Shown: positions 30,860 through 42,500, counted from the stretch's first letter. The stretch: 64,000 bases of DNA from Phytophthora colocasiae (GCA_018806915.1 JAGKQI010000045.1:1605629-1669628), one strand, 5' to 3'. Numbers and translations are program-made. The notes: generated from the letters alone by a model not told the origin.

Positions 30860-31299
30860 ATGCCGGACGTAAGCATTAAGCAGGAGCAGGCAGTGCGTTC
30901 TAGCACTGAAGCGCCCCAACCCAGCTCCGTCAGTCCAAGCTCTGCCATGCCCACCGAGGTAGAGTGTCGACGTATTTCCCTTTATGTTGCTTTGAATTTA
31001 CCGTTGTTTTCCAGCTCTCGGCAGCGCTAAAGGAAGAGCAGGAACACAGCAACGCTCTACTGATTCATGCATGCAACTGCGATGACGCCCAGTGTAGCAA
31101 CAACGAGTTCCGGGGACTATGCTCACACATGAAGCGGTTCCTACGCGCGGCTTGTTGGGCGTCCCATAGCGAGCGGTGGCGCTCGTACCCCATTGCGACG
31201 ACAGTTGTGGAACTGTTTGCCTACCACGCGCTCCATTGTCAGGCGCTTCAGTGCAACGTACCAATGTGCAGACAGCTCCGAGGCCAAGTGCTTCTTTAA
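30860..31299 (+). CDS. Small TAZ zinc-finger protein, two exons
   Basis: Exon 1 30860-30958 (33 codons), intron 30959-31014 (56 bp, GTAGAG...TTCCAG, phase 0), exon 2 31015-31299, giving 127 residues. A second out-of-frame ATG sits five bases upstream of the chosen start. The C-terminal 94 residues are a TAZ finger closely related to that of the gene at 8712-10022 (HACNCDDAQC, CSHMKRFL, CWASHSE, HALHC, CNVPMC). The N-terminal exon is Ser/Pro rich with an IKQEQ sequence; the PHD finger of the paralogue is absent. It may act as an adaptor or a competitor of larger TAZ proteins (inference). It converges on channel gene 2 with a 33 bp gap. Confidence 0.75.
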
Positions 31300-31332
31300 A
31301 GTTAAAGCTGATAGTAACGTGCATTCGGTATA

Positions 31333-34300
31333 TTATTTGATTCGCAAAGCTCGACTCTTTTCAAAAATATGAAGCCGTTCATTAGCCTGAGAGCTGTCGC
31401 TATCATCCTCCGTGATGACGTTACGCATCAAATGCTTTCGAGCTCCATCTCTAGCTTTCAGAATGAATTCTTTGGCTTCTAGTGGATGCAGTTCATGAAC
31501 TCGAGCTAACATTTTCATAGCTGCGGTGTGTACGAAAGAGAACTGCAGTCGAGACTCGATGTTTTGGGCATTTGTACCCGCCACTTTGGCCATGCTGGGT
31601 CTTAAAGCCAGGGAGCTGTGTAGCTGTCGTTGAGGTGCGGTCCGATCAGCATCAGCAAATATCGTCCAAGATAATTTATTCCGCGTGCGATATTCCGGAT
31701 ATTCTCGAAGCAAACGCTCGTACGATTCGTGATCCAGTCGATACAATTCAGCTACAGTGACAGCCACACACGTTTCAAGCCGGGAAATACCATACAGTAG
31801 CGTTAACTCGCCGAAATACTCGCCTCTTTCTCGGGTATAGTCTCCAGTACCAGTTTTCACAATAATACGTCCTTGGGCAATGAAATACATACTGCGATCC
31901 ACGTCTCCTACCACGAAAATCTCCTCATTTTCAGAACACACGACGTATTCCAAACAGACGAGTAAAGCCCGCAAGAAATGCTCATCCAGCCCTCTAAAAG
32001 CGCGCACTTGAGCCACAAAATTATGAAGAGTAGTGAGCACGACATCTTCGTAGAGAGCTCGGGAAACGTTCGAAATGGCTGCGAATTCATGTTCTCCGCG
32101 ACAGCGACGCCATAACCGTGCATAGTACGTTTTAATATGACGTTTAAGAGGTTGTTGCACGCCGTTCTGTACGATATAATGCTGTAATTCTCCCAAACTC
32201 TGTTCAAAAGCAGCTTCTCGACGAGCACGAGAATCTAAAAGTTCCGCTTGGGCACCAACAAGAGCCCCGTAAATGTAGATACTCCATAGTGTGATGACGA
32301 TCTCTGCAATAAGCTCCAATGGATTCATGGAGAGGATGTCACCGTAGAATAGAGTGGAAATACATTCCAATGAGAAGAGCAGAGACCGAAGGTACTTGCG
32401 TCCGAGAGAAACACTCGCTAGGTAAAACGTGGAGCTGTTTTCACTCAGCATTCTAGCGGTATGTTCAGCTACTTCCGTTCCGCTGGAGATGTACGTTAGC
32501 ATTCCGGAAGTAAAAAGCCACGATGTTCCGTAATAATTGAACCCGATCTCACTTGAAAAGAACCAAATGCACGCTAGAATATGGCCTGTTGCTAGATACG
32601 ACGCCAATCCACGAGCGAAATACAATAGCGAGTCGTCCACAGGCATTTTCAGGTCGTGGATTAAGTATTGGAAGAGTTGTTCAGTCAATGGCTCAATTCG
32701 ACCGATTAAAAGCATCCGATTCATTCGTAATATCCAGCGAGTAATCCACCACGAAGCATCCACTGATGAGTGCAAAGAATTCGACATTGGTAGACGGACG
32801 TCAGTTGCAAGAAGACAAATTTCCAGTGGAATCATCGCTAATAGATAAATTTTGAGCTCTGGATTACTCTCCAAAGCACGTTGAAGAGGATTTTTCAATG
32901 TATTCGCAGTTGAAATCACATTTTGCTGCATTTCCCAAGCCCGACGCAGTTGATGAATCACGTCCACCACACAAATAGCATCCAAGGCTATTTCAATGGC
33001 AGACCAATTGTACAAATGTGTCAACGGGAGTTCAACCAAAGCGCGAGAGAAACTCACTTTGAAAGGAGTGACCAGGAGATGATAAATCGCCACGACAAGG
33101 ATAACGAGATCCCAAAGCTTACCCAAATTCTTCACGTGCTGAATAAATTCCTTGGATTGGATATCTGTAGCGGCAGACAAAAGCGTTGGTTGGCTAGGAA
33201 GCTGTAGCATAGATCCCATAGCAGCTACCCTTGGGCGTCCGATACGACGAACCCCTAACAGATCGCCTGTCAGCGAGAATGTATGGTCTCTAGTCTTTCG
33301 GGGCTGAGTAGGTTTCGATGACAATCCTAACGGCACAACTGTGGCCTGAATACTACCTCTCCATTGCCTGTATCGATGATACCAATGAATTTGAGCTTGA
33401 TATTGAGGTCTCTGGCTGCACTGAAGAATGTCGAAATCGATTTCGGATCCTCCTTTCTTCGAGTTGGTAATTATCCATCCACGAGATTTATCGTCAAAAT
33501 ATTCACTTGTAACTGGAGGGAGAGAATGACACCTGGTTATCCCCCTCCATGTAGCTCCTGATTCGGGTTTCGACGATACTGGGGCGTTTTGAGCCTGTGC
33601 TTTAGTGTACGCCGTGTCTACCGAAAACCTCCGTCTTTCACGGATTACGCCAATTTTTTGTGGGGCAACTTTGGAGTTTTTTGCATGCTTTGCTTGGGTG
33701 TTTGTAGCTAGATCGTTATTCTGCCGCGAGTTTCTCGCCACAAAAGACACAGACCGTCTTGGTTTTTTCAGGGATTTTTTTATTCGTGAGCGACGTTGAT
33801 CTGGGCTGAGCCCTGATGGAAGAAGTGTTTCAAGAAGTTTGCTGGTGGCGTGTTGAGCTTCTGCCAACAGTCTGAAACGAGCCCAACACTCTTGTTCCAT
33901 AGCGTAAATCCCGATGGAGCCGAGCGATTCGCGAACGTGTTTGTTGATAGGATTGAGATCCACCATAAACTGCAACAAGCGAATATTAGCATTCTTGGCT
34001 CGTCCGCTCAGTAAAATAGACACATCTGCATTCCCACTTTGCCACAATCCAGCTGAATTCGCCGTCCCTCTACTTGGGTTAGCAGTTCGTAACGAACTCT
34101 GAATCGATCCAATAGAACTTCTTATGGAAGCCAGAAGCGAAGACTTGTGCATCTGTAGTATCCCAATCTCAGAACTATACATCTTGGAACAGGCATCAGT
34201 CTTGGCCAGCAGATATTCTGCTTTTTTCTCCAGTAATTTTGCTTCGGGGGATGTGAATAATTTACGCAGATCCGTCTTCGACGGCTTGCGAGGTGGAGTA

Positions 34301-37300
34301 GCAATTCTACTTAACCACTTACTTTTTATCTTGGCACTCTCCAATCCGTTTCGTTTCGTATCATCTGTTGCAGATAAATCCTCGTTCACGGTGTTAGGGT
34401 CTAGTAAACGTTTGCAACGACCTGCAATACGTAAACTCGCTCGTTGATATCGCTGAAGACGACTACTAACCCAGCCGAGAATGGCGTGCATGGCGTGTTT
34501 CTGGATTTGACTATCCGACGCATTGTTACTTGTCGTCCATAACTCTTGCCAGTCGTTTTTAGATATGAACAGTACTTCACAGAACGTAGTAGCACGTACA
34601 GTAGCTAATCGTCGTTGGTTCGGAAGGAAGAAGGCAATCTCACCGAAAAATGCGCCTTCCATTAAGATCGCAATGCTTGATACAGATTTTGTCCAATATG
34701 CGGCCGCTAAGCCTTTGCGTAGCGTGCAAAGGCGACTGCCGTACATGCCTTCCACTAGGATATTATCCCCTGGGATAAAAAGCTCCGATTGGAATCGCAA
34801 CGCGAGGTTATTCACTTGAGAAGATGTAAGGAAGCGGCAGATTGGTAAATTCGCAATGGCGTGTCCATAGATTTCTAGCATAAGCTTGAGACGAAGGTTA
34901 GCGGATAAATCACGAGTACAGCCACGCAGATCACTCCCTTTTGTGTGTTTAAACTCTTCACGAAAGAAAAATCCGACACGCTCTCGAAGTGTAGGCGGCA
35001 GATCATGACTTTTCGCAAAGTTCTCGAAATTTAGGATACAGTTTTTGTATTGCTTCTCCTCTTTCCCCAGTTCCAAAATCAGTTCCGAGATTTCACCTAC
35101 AATGTGTCCAATGATGAACGTACAGCACAAACACGTAAATCCTGTCCATAATGTCCCCAATGTATCTCTAGGTACACTTTCTCGAGATCCAACGAGTAAA
35201 AGCGTCGTAAGTGCCCAGTAAAAGGATTTTCCGTAAAGCACCAGTACTGCGTGGTGATACTCGTGAACCATGTGGTCGTGAGCGATCCAGCAGTTATCCA
35301 CATGTTTGCATTCATGCTCGGAGATCCAGAAGAAGATACAACCCACGTAATGTGCCACAACTACTAGAATAATCATCAATTTCGCAGGACTCAGGTAGGC
35401 TGAAACATTATGAGCCGCGAATTGTTGCTGGATATACACAGTAACATCGTCCAGATAATGCCATAAATCCACACATCGGATCAATCTCGGAAGTCGAAAC
35501 GAACTCGCAATTAATGATCCACTGCTAAATGGGGAGTACAAAGGCAGCGACGCTAGTAAATCCCATTTCAACGTCGAGCTCCGAAGGTATTGTTTGTTGA
35601 GTTTTTTCCGCTCCAAAACGTTTAAACTTCCATCCGGATTGTCGTAAAGCCGCAGGTAAATATCCAACGCAAAACAAATATCACAGCTTAAATCCATCAG
35701 TAAAATAGCACCACTTACACGACTGGAGAGATGTAAATGTGAGTGGAAGCAGATTCGGAAGATGACAAACGTGGCATTGTACAGATTCCAGAACGCGATC
35801 ATCGTCTTCCATGTAGCTTTTAATATTCGCTGACCTCCTCCTGTTCTCCAGTTTGTTTGGCGCATTTTATTTGGGAGAATAGCGCTCTCTCGCTGGTAAA
35901 ATAGAGTTGGAGTCTGCATCGAATGTGGCTGTAACTTCATCTTCTCCAGATTGGCACTAACCCGACTAAGCAACAGGAGCTCATGGCTCGAAAGCACCTC
36001 AGCTTCATCCTTCATATCATTAACGTCGTCTGAAAACTTGCGCTGGATGTTATCGAACTGGTCACGAGTCATAACAGAAGCGTGTACGTGCGAAGCAGCT
36101 ACCAGCGAGGCAGTGTATGGCTTTCGTAGTAAAAATTCGCTTACACCGTAGCAGTCTCCGCCGTGCAGTGCACGTACAGGGACCTTACGTGAACGGAACA
36201 ATAAATTCACTTTGCTTCCAGGTAAAAATACGAAAAAGTCTCGACAAACGTCCCCTTCAAAGCAAATTGTCTCGCCATTTTGGAAACTCCGGTGCCGAAA
36301 TTTGCCAGTAACCTCCTTTAGAAACTCAATACTCGCGGAATCGAAGAGTGAAACGCTTTTCACAGCGTCTGAGTGCAGCAGGGACGAGATTTCGTAGCAT
36401 AATTGATTCGGCAGGTGCGACAAAAGCTTGGATTCGTACGCTTTCTTCCGACCGGAGAACTGCTGGTGGTAAAACCGGCGGATTTCTGTACTTAGTTTCT
36501 CGGTTATCTCCATTCGTTCCAAAGCAATATTGAGCGTATTGAGCTTTTCCATGTGATGATGATGCGTTGCTAGCATGTTGGATATTGTGCTTGACATTGC
36601 GCCTACGACACCAAAGTTGATAATTCCTCCTAGAAAAACCCACAAGGCAGCGAAATAACTCTCTGCAGTTGAATAAGCCACGATATCACCATACCCAACC
36701 GCTGTAAGTGTTACTACTGCCCAATACACCGAGCGTAAGTAGGCAAACGAAGCCTGGTACATAGAATCTGGATTCTCTGAAGGGAAAACACTTCCGATAT
36801 GAGCGTAGCAGTCAAACTTAACCCACGTACAGTTCTGATAACGAGTTGCTTGCTCCAGACATTCAGAGCGTGTCATACCAGCCATAACGGTGCTCAAACT
36901 TGTAGTAGCCGCACTTTCTTCGGAGAAATGAGTCATTTGGAACCAGATACATCCTATAACGTGAAGCATTAGCGAAACACCGAGAATTAAGGACACCACC
37001 AGACGCATTTTGGAACTCGTTCCGTAGTAATCACTTAAATTCTGAAGTAAATGAGGGATCCATCGTAACCGAAGTAGTCTCGCTAGTCGAAAGAAAGAGG
37101 AGTATCCATGAATACTAGCGATAGGGAGAGATTCAAGGACAAGACCAACTGGGACCCACGCCAGAAAGTCGAGATACATGCCGTTTTTCTTGTAAGCCGA
37201 GAAAATGAGACTTGGATGCGCAACATTAATCATTACGGTCGGTTCCAAATAGGCGAAGTATCTCGACCGTAGGATAAAGTCAACACCGAATATCACTTCA

Positions 37301-39354
37301 ACCAGAAGCGTCACCATATATCGCAACCCCACCTCTGGCTGAACTGTAAAACGTTGACTCCCACCGCCCATAGAGATGAAAACTGCAAAGTAAGGAGCCT
37401 CAAAAGCCACGTAAATGATCCCAACCAGACGAATCAAGTTCCAGCGTGCACTAAATGACGATCCTGGAAGCTGCCACGGTAAACCTCTTCTCGAGTCAAA
37501 TGTCAAGTCGTCAGTTAAAACACTGTGAGAACTTCCACCCACAGAAGTTCGCTTGCTCGTGTTCCCAGTGGCACCTCGAAGGCCTAACATTTTCTTCATT
37601 TTCGAGAGCTGCATCGAGTATTTTTCAAATGTTTCACCCATTCGAGCACGGGCTTCCGCCTCATTACATTGATAAAATTCAGTAAGAGCTGCGTCAAATC
37701 TAGATTTAGCCAAAACGTAAAGTTCACAAAAGGTCTTGGCTCTTGCTTGTTGATCGAATTGCTCCGGGAATAATAAACAGCTATCCGCGAAGAAATCCCC
37801 CGCTTTACACTCGTTAGGCTTGGATTCGTCGCTAGAGACCACGACTACAGTTCCACGAATAACGAAAAACATTTCGGCATTGGCTTTTGGTTCGATGATG
37901 TGGTCTCCAGGTGAATAAATCCGTCGAATGAGCGCAATTGCCAGTCGATTCGTAAATTCCACTGTCTCTTTAGTTAAAAAGCAGACCTGTTTGATGCGAC
38001 TAGCTTTGAGAGAAGACACCACTTTGGCTTGCAGGTGTTTGGGCATCAGTGCTAAGGCCTCTTCGCTATTTAGACTGTGATGAGTATTCCACGCGTAGTT
38101 GAAATAGGCTGTAACTTGATGTCGAACGCTACGTGGGATATTCCGTAGTCGCATATACTCTCGGGCATTGTCCACATGAGCGGAAAATGCTGCGTACCTC
38201 GCGTTCCGAAAGCGAAAGAGGAAAAGGAAATTGGCCAGTAAGGAGGACCCAAACAGAGCTCCCATTAAAATCACCAGAATTACGTACAATGTTTCAAAAC
38301 TGGACACAGGAGTCACATCGTCGTACCCTAGTAAAACGAGCGTTCTGGATGCCCAATACAGTGTGCGTCCGTACTTTCGACCAACCGAAGCACCATGAAG
38401 ACGGTCTCGAATAACCCAATTCGTTTCGAAATGGTCGTCACACAATTCAAAAGCCACACCACACTCAAGGTGTGCGATTAGCATGTACCCGCAAGCCGCC
38501 CAATGGATTGTAGCAGCGCAAAGACCAATTGTCTGTACGAGAGTATCCACTCCAGTGGATGATAAATGCTGCATCCATGCTCTATCGCTGTAGATCTTAG
38601 CGATTCGAGTCAAACAGCGTTGAAGCTTGTAAAGACGGCAGAGTTTGGTCATTCGTACGAGATGCAGAACGTTGAATGTCCCTACAGCGATAGGAATTAC
38701 TTCAACTGGCACTAAAGCTACGAGCTCCAGTATTAACTGGACATTTCGCTGGTGAAAATCTTTTCGAAGCGAAATAAACTTCTCCGCTGCGCCGTTGGTC
38801 ATCGTGGAAAGTGATTCAATTGTCGCAATTGTCCATTTAGTTATTCCACCTTGAATATGAAACGAATGCGCGCGAGCCAGCTTGTTCGTTGTATTTCCCT
38901 CGACGGTATTTGGTTGGTTGCTCTTTTCCGACGTTAAGGAGCTTTTAACCTCTTCAAATGTTTTTCTCCAGCGTCGAAAGAAGCTGAGAAACTGGAAAAA
39001 TCCAAGAAGATCAGCAATTCCATCCGTAAAAGCAAAAATGCTGAGAGCTTCCGTCCACTGATCGGTTTTGTCATGGTAGGGATTGTAGTAGAATGCAATC
39101 CGGAAAGGAACCGTGAAGAAAATGTACAGCACAACGTAAAGATGACTTCCCACGCTAATCGTGTGCCTTGTTGTCCATGGTAAACTCTGGTATGTCTCCA
39201 GTAATGGCCGTAGTAAACGTCTTGCGATTCTTCTCCTAGCGGTTTCTGATTTCTCTGGAAGGCTGCTCAATGTTGGTCCTCGGATACTTGACTCGTCAGG
39301 GATTAAAAGGTCTTGCGGACCCTGCTGATCGATGCTGGGGACGACCCGAGCCAT
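31333..39354 (-). CDS. Four-repeat cyclic-nucleotide-gated-type ion channel (copy 2, intact)
   Basis: Intronless, about 2,673 codons from the ATG at 39354 (an upstream in-frame TTG is not used). Same order as copy 1: four S1-S6 plus CNBD units. Pore signatures are GYDD (343-346), VGYGD (887-890), GSRE (1389-1392) and LFYGD (F at 2336). The fourth pore is thus closer to a K+ filter than in copy 1 (FSGD). CNBD III (FGEI, QRRLATV) and IV (FGEL, SRLET) keep phosphate-binding residues; I (FAD) and II (YGV) do not. The III-IV linker keeps short blocks shared with both paralogues (FMVDLNPIN, RCHSLP, IDFDILQ). The C-terminus keeps LEAKEFILKARDGARKHL. It should be a membrane cation channel; selectivity and ligand cannot be read from the sequence alone. 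Confidence 0.9.
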   Translation of the reverse strand: MARVVPSIDQQGPQDLLIPDESSIRGPTLSSLPEKSETARRRIARRLLRPLLETYQSLPWTTRHTISVGSHLYVVLYIFFTVPFRIAFYYNPYHDKTDQWTEALSIFAFTDGIADLLGFFQFLSFFRRWRKTFEEVKSSLTSEKSNQPNTVEGNTTNKLARAHSFHIQGGITKWTIATIESLSTMTNGAAEKFISLRKDFHQRNVQLILELVALVPVEVIPIAVGTFNVLHLVRMTKLCRLYKLQRCLTRIAKIYSDRAWMQHLSSTGVDTLVQTIGLCAATIHWAACGYMLIAHLECGVAFELCDDHFETNWVIRDRLHGASVGRKYGRTLYWASRTLVLLGYDDVTPVSSFETLYVILVILMGALFGSSLLANFLFLFRFRNARYAAFSAHVDNAREYMRLRNIPRSVRHQVTAYFNYAWNTHHSLNSEEALALMPKHLQAKVVSSLKASRIKQVCFLTKETVEFTNRLAIALIRRIYSPGDHIIEPKANAEMFFVIRGTVVVVSSDESKPNECKAGDFFADSCLLFPEQFDQQARAKTFCELYVLAKSRFDAALTEFYQCNEAEARARMGETFEKYSMQLSKMKKMLGLRGATGNTSKRTSVGGSSHSVLTDDLTFDSRRGLPWQLPGSSFSARWNLIRLVGIIYVAFEAPYFAVFISMGGGSQRFTVQPEVGLRYMVTLLVEVIFGVDFILRSRYFAYLEPTVMINVAHPSLIFSAYKKNGMYLDFLAWVPVGLVLESLPIASIHGYSSFFRLARLLRLRWIPHLLQNLSDYYGTSSKMRLVVSLILGVSLMLHVIGCIWFQMTHFSEESAATTSLSTVMAGMTRSECLEQATRYQNCTWVKFDCYAHIGSVFPSENPDSMYQASFAYLRSVYWAVVTLTAVGYGDIVAYSTAESYFAALWVFLGGIINFGVVGAMSSTISNMLATHHHHMEKLNTLNIALERMEITEKLSTEIRRFYHQQFSGRKKAYESKLLSHLPNQLCYEISSLLHSDAVKSVSLFDSASIEFLKEVTGKFRHRSFQNGETICFEGDVCRDFFVFLPGSKVNLLFRSRKVPVRALHGGDCYGVSEFLLRKPYTASLVAASHVHASVMTRDQFDNIQRKFSDDVNDMKDEAEVLSSHELLLLSRVSANLEKMKLQPHSMQTPTLFYQRESAILPNKMRQTNWRTGGGQRILKATWKTMIAFWNLYNATFVIFRICFHSHLHLSSRVSGAILLMDLSCDICFALDIYLRLYDNPDGSLNVLERKKLNKQYLRSSTLKWDLLASLPLYSPFSSGSLIASSFRLPRLIRCVDLWHYLDDVTVYIQQQFAAHNVSAYLSPAKLMIILVVVAHYVGCIFFWISEHECKHVDNCWIAHDHMVHEYHHAVLVLYGKSFYWALTTLLLVGSRESVPRDTLGTLWTGFTCLCCTFIIGHIVGEISELILELGKEEKQYKNCILNFENFAKSHDLPPTLRERVGFFFREEFKHTKGSDLRGCTRDLSANLRLKLMLEIYGHAIANLPICRFLTSSQVNNLALRFQSELFIPGDNILVEGMYGSRLCTLRKGLAAAYWTKSVSSIAILMEGAFFGEIAFFLPNQRRLATVRATTFCEVLFISKNDWQELWTTSNNASDSQIQKHAMHAILGWVSSRLQRYQRASLRIAGRCKRLLDPNTVNEDLSATDDTKRNGLESAKIKSKWLSRIATPPRKPSKTDLRKLFTSPEAKLLEKKAEYLLAKTDACSKMYSSEIGILQMHKSSLLASIRSSIGSIQSSLRTANPSRGTANSAGLWQSGNADVSILLSGRAKNANIRLLQFMVDLNPINKHVRESLGSIGIYAMEQECWARFRLLAEAQHATSKLLETLLPSGLSPDQRRSRIKKSLKKPRRSVSFVARNSRQNNDLATNTQAKHAKNSKVAPQKIGVIRERRRFSVDTAYTKAQAQNAPVSSKPESGATWRGITRCHSLPPVTSEYFDDKSRGWIITNSKKGGSEIDFDILQCSQRPQYQAQIHWYHRYRQWRGSIQATVVPLGLSSKPTQPRKTRDHTFSLTGDLLGVRRIGRPRVAAMGSMLQLPSQPTLLSAATDIQSKEFIQHVKNLGKLWDLVILVVAIYHLLVTPFKVSFSRALVELPLTHLYNWSAIEIALDAICVVDVIHQLRRAWEMQQNVISTANTLKNPLQRALESNPELKIYLLAMIPLEICLLATDVRLPMSNSLHSSVDASWWITRWILRMNRMLLIGRIEPLTEQLFQYLIHDLKMPVDDSLLYFARGLASYLATGHILACIWFFSSEIGFNYYGTSWLFTSGMLTYISSGTEVAEHTARMLSENSSTFYLASVSLGRKYLRSLLFSLECISTLFYGDILSMNPLELIAEIVITLWSIYIYGALVGAQAELLDSRARREAAFEQSLGELQHYIVQNGVQQPLKRHIKTYYARLWRRCRGEHEFAAISNVSRALYEDVVLTTLHNFVAQVRAFRGLDEHFLRALLVCLEYVVCSENEEIFVVGDVDRSMYFIAQGRIIVKTGTGDYTRERGEYFGELTLLYGISRLETCVAVTVAELYRLDHESYERLLREYPEYRTRNKLSWTIFADADRTAPQRQLHSSLALRPSMAKVAGTNAQNIESRLQFSFVHTAAMKMLARVHELHPLEAKEFILKARDGARKHLMRNVITEDDSDSSQANERLHIFEKSRALRIK

Positions 39355-39594
39355 GTTGTCACTACGCAACTGTCAGCACAGCTGCATCAATTGACCAGAA
39401 TGAACAAATAAACACAGCGACGAGGTCGGTTTTCTTTGAGCAAGAACTCCAATTTTAGGAGGACCTCGTAGTCTTGAAACTCCTTGGACATCTTCTATAT
39501 TAACCGCAACAGACCATCACTTGGACTTGGGAACTACAAACATATCGAAACGTTGATATGAAATACCGTATTCAAAACGAATTTAGTTACTACC
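39355..39594 (-). promoter_or_regulatory. Upstream region of channel gene 2 with initiator-like motif
   Basis: 240 bp separate the end of the broken channel gene from the ATG of gene 2. On the minus strand TTCATTCTGGTCAATT (about 39406-39391) resembles the oomycete initiator plus flanking region, 40-50 bp before the ATG. It is comparable in sequence to the CTCATTCT upstream of gene 1. Confidence 0.35.
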
Positions 39595-42500
39595 TTAGTC
39601 GCCCAGCATTTCTCTGCTTAGTCTCTTGCGAGAACCAGCCCGGACCTTTAGAATCAAACTCTTGGCTTCTTCAGGGTGCATTGTCTGTAACTGTGCTAGC
39701 ATCTCCATCGTAGACTTGTACACATAACTATGTGCCAGTTCATTCTCGATACTCTGGGTCCTCACGGCATCGAGTTTCCGGACGCTCGTCCGGTTAGCAA
39801 GAATGGGGGCCATACCCACGATTGCGGGTGCAGTATTTCCAGAATAATTATTGGTTCGCAGGACAGAATCATTAATAGGGACGGGGATAGTCCATGACTG
39901 CTTATTACGTCTTCGAAACCCCGGAAAGTCATGGAGAAGTTTCTCGTAAGGCTCGTGGTCTAGGCGATACAACTCCGCTACACTAAGTGCAGTGCATGTT
40001 TCCAGTCTCGAAATCCCATACAAAAGGGCGAATTCCCCGAAAAACTCGCCCCGTTCCCTCATCATTTCGCCACAATCCATTCGCACAAGGATCTGACCCT
40101 GCGCGATAAAGTACATGCTTCGATCCATGTCACCTTTTGTCACCACTTCTTCGCCTTCGGAGCACACGACATACTCCAAACAGACCAATAATCCACGTAA
40201 GAAATTGTCATCTAAAACTCGGAATACACGAACTTGAGAGGTGAAATCTCGCTGGGTGGCTAGGACAACGTCCTCGTATAAAGCACGAGAGACGTTCTCG
40301 ACGGACGCAAACTCAGGTCTCCCCTGGTGTCGACGCCACATTCGAGCGAAGTAAGCTTTCACCTGCCGTTTTAGTCCTTTTGGGACGTCATTTAGAGTGA
40401 GGAAATGTTGTAACTCAGCCAGATTCTGCTCGAAAGACGCTTCTTGGCGGGCTTGAGAGTCGATCCATTCCCCTTGAGCACCGATTAGCGCCCCATAGAT
40501 GTAGATACTCCAAAAGGTGATAACAATCTCGGCAATTAATTCGACTGGATTCATTGAGATAATATCCCCGTTGAATAAAGTCGATATGCATTCCATCGAG
40601 AAGAGCAAAGAGCGAAGATACTGTCGTACCAGAGAGACATTACCCAGAGTAATCGTGGATGTAGACGCCGTTGCTTGAAGAAAACGATGCGTATCCCCCA
40701 CATCGACTGTAGGATTTCTTTGGGAAGCGAATTGGAGCATCCCTGGAGTTGATAGCCACGATATTCCATAATAATAAAGCCCAATCCCGCTGGTCAAATA
40801 CCATATACAAGCAAGGAGGTGCCCCATGGTGATATACGTAGCCATCTCACGAATAAAATACAGAAGCTCTTCAGTGAGCGGTAGATTCAGATCATGGGTC
40901 GCAAACTGGATTAGCTCCTCCGTAAGAGGCTGGATTCGCCGGAAAAATAGCATGCGATTAATGCGCAAGACCCAGCGACTTGTCCACCACAAAGCATTGG
41001 CGTTTTCGAGGCTTTGAGACAGCTGAATCGTTGGTAATTTGACATCCACGACAAATAATAGCAACTCCAGTGGTAGCATCGCTACGATATCTCCTCTGAA
41101 TTCCGTCGAGAAAGAGAAACCTTGTCGAATACCCGTGTTTAATGAACTCCGAGTCGTTGCAATAAAAGTGCCATCATTCTTGGACGAAGAGTGATAAAGT
41201 TTATAGACGAGATCCATAAAGCAAAGTACATCGAGGAAAATCTCGAATCCGGACCAAGAATCGAGCATTCCAGTCGACAAGTGCGTTATTTCATAAGAGA
41301 AGCAGATCTTGAAAGGGGTGACGAGCAGATAGTACACAGATGCCAGAACCATGATAAAATCCCATATTTTACCCACCAATTTGACGTGACGGATAAAATC
41401 CTTGGACTCAAAGTCGCTAATAGCAGCACGAAGCACGTTCTGGTTTGGGATGCGCAGTGGATCGATATCTACTACTTCAGACCGCAAATCTCCATGTCTC
41501 AAATGCCCAGGAATTGTAATATCTTTCTCTTGAGGGGACACCTGGTTATTCTTCAGCGTCTGGTCTAGCAGAGATTTTTCTGGAGCAAATAAACCTTGCA
41601 GCATTTTAATTCCTTTCCAGTTTCTTTTCCATCGACGGTAGCGCTGATACCACTGCAGCTGCGTGGCGTATTGAGGACTCTGGCAGCGTTGTAAGATTTC
41701 AAAATCAATTCCTGAACCCCCTTTGCGCTCGTCGTTCGACAATCAGTAACATCCTTTGAAGTGCGCTCGATCTCGGAAAAAATCGTCACCAAAGAACGGC
41801 AATGATCGGCTTCGAACAAGAGCCGATTGATTAGATGTTATCCCCGTCGGCTTCGCCTGGATCAAATCTTGCGATAGGACGGCAGGAAAGCTTCGTCGAC
41901 GGACAGGAGCTACTTTGGCACTGCATTTGAGTGTTGGAACTTCAGTTGCGGTTAACATAGCCGCTTCGGGGCCGATGGTCTTGCGTCTACTTACTGAGGA
42001 CACCATCTGCATTATAGCCGCACTCCACTTGCGCTTGGCACGTTCATCGAAGCGAAAAGGCCGAAGTTGTTTATGCTTCTTTGGTTTGACAGGGATCTGA
42101 ATCAGTGGAGACGGATCCATACCAGCCTCTGAAGGGATCAAATCACCCAAAAGTCTGCTCACAACGTGCTGTAAAGCGGCAAGAAGCTTGAACCGCGCCC
42201 AGCTCTCAGTCTCGAGCTCTCGAATCTTTTCCGCACCTAGACTGTCGATCAGGTAGTCATTAATAGGGTTCAGATCCACAATAAATTGTCGATGACGCAG
42301 GTCGTCCGCCTTAGTTGCAGTAGAAGTCAACGGGAGACTGGATACACGTTTCCCGAACATAGTCCTTGACCCTCCCCTTGCTCTGCTAGTTTCGCCATTC
42401 TGTTGTAAACCGGAACGAAAGTTAGGGCGCAACTCTGTCTCCGACAATGGCTGGGCACAGGCGCTGCTTTTGGATAAAATGTACTCTGCTTTCTTCTCAA

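Noticed and set aside
41740..41745. Two separate genes at 39595-41742 and 41743-45267
   Set aside because: Both are in one frame divided by a single TGA, and paralogues show an uninterrupted linker here. One broken gene is the simpler reading.
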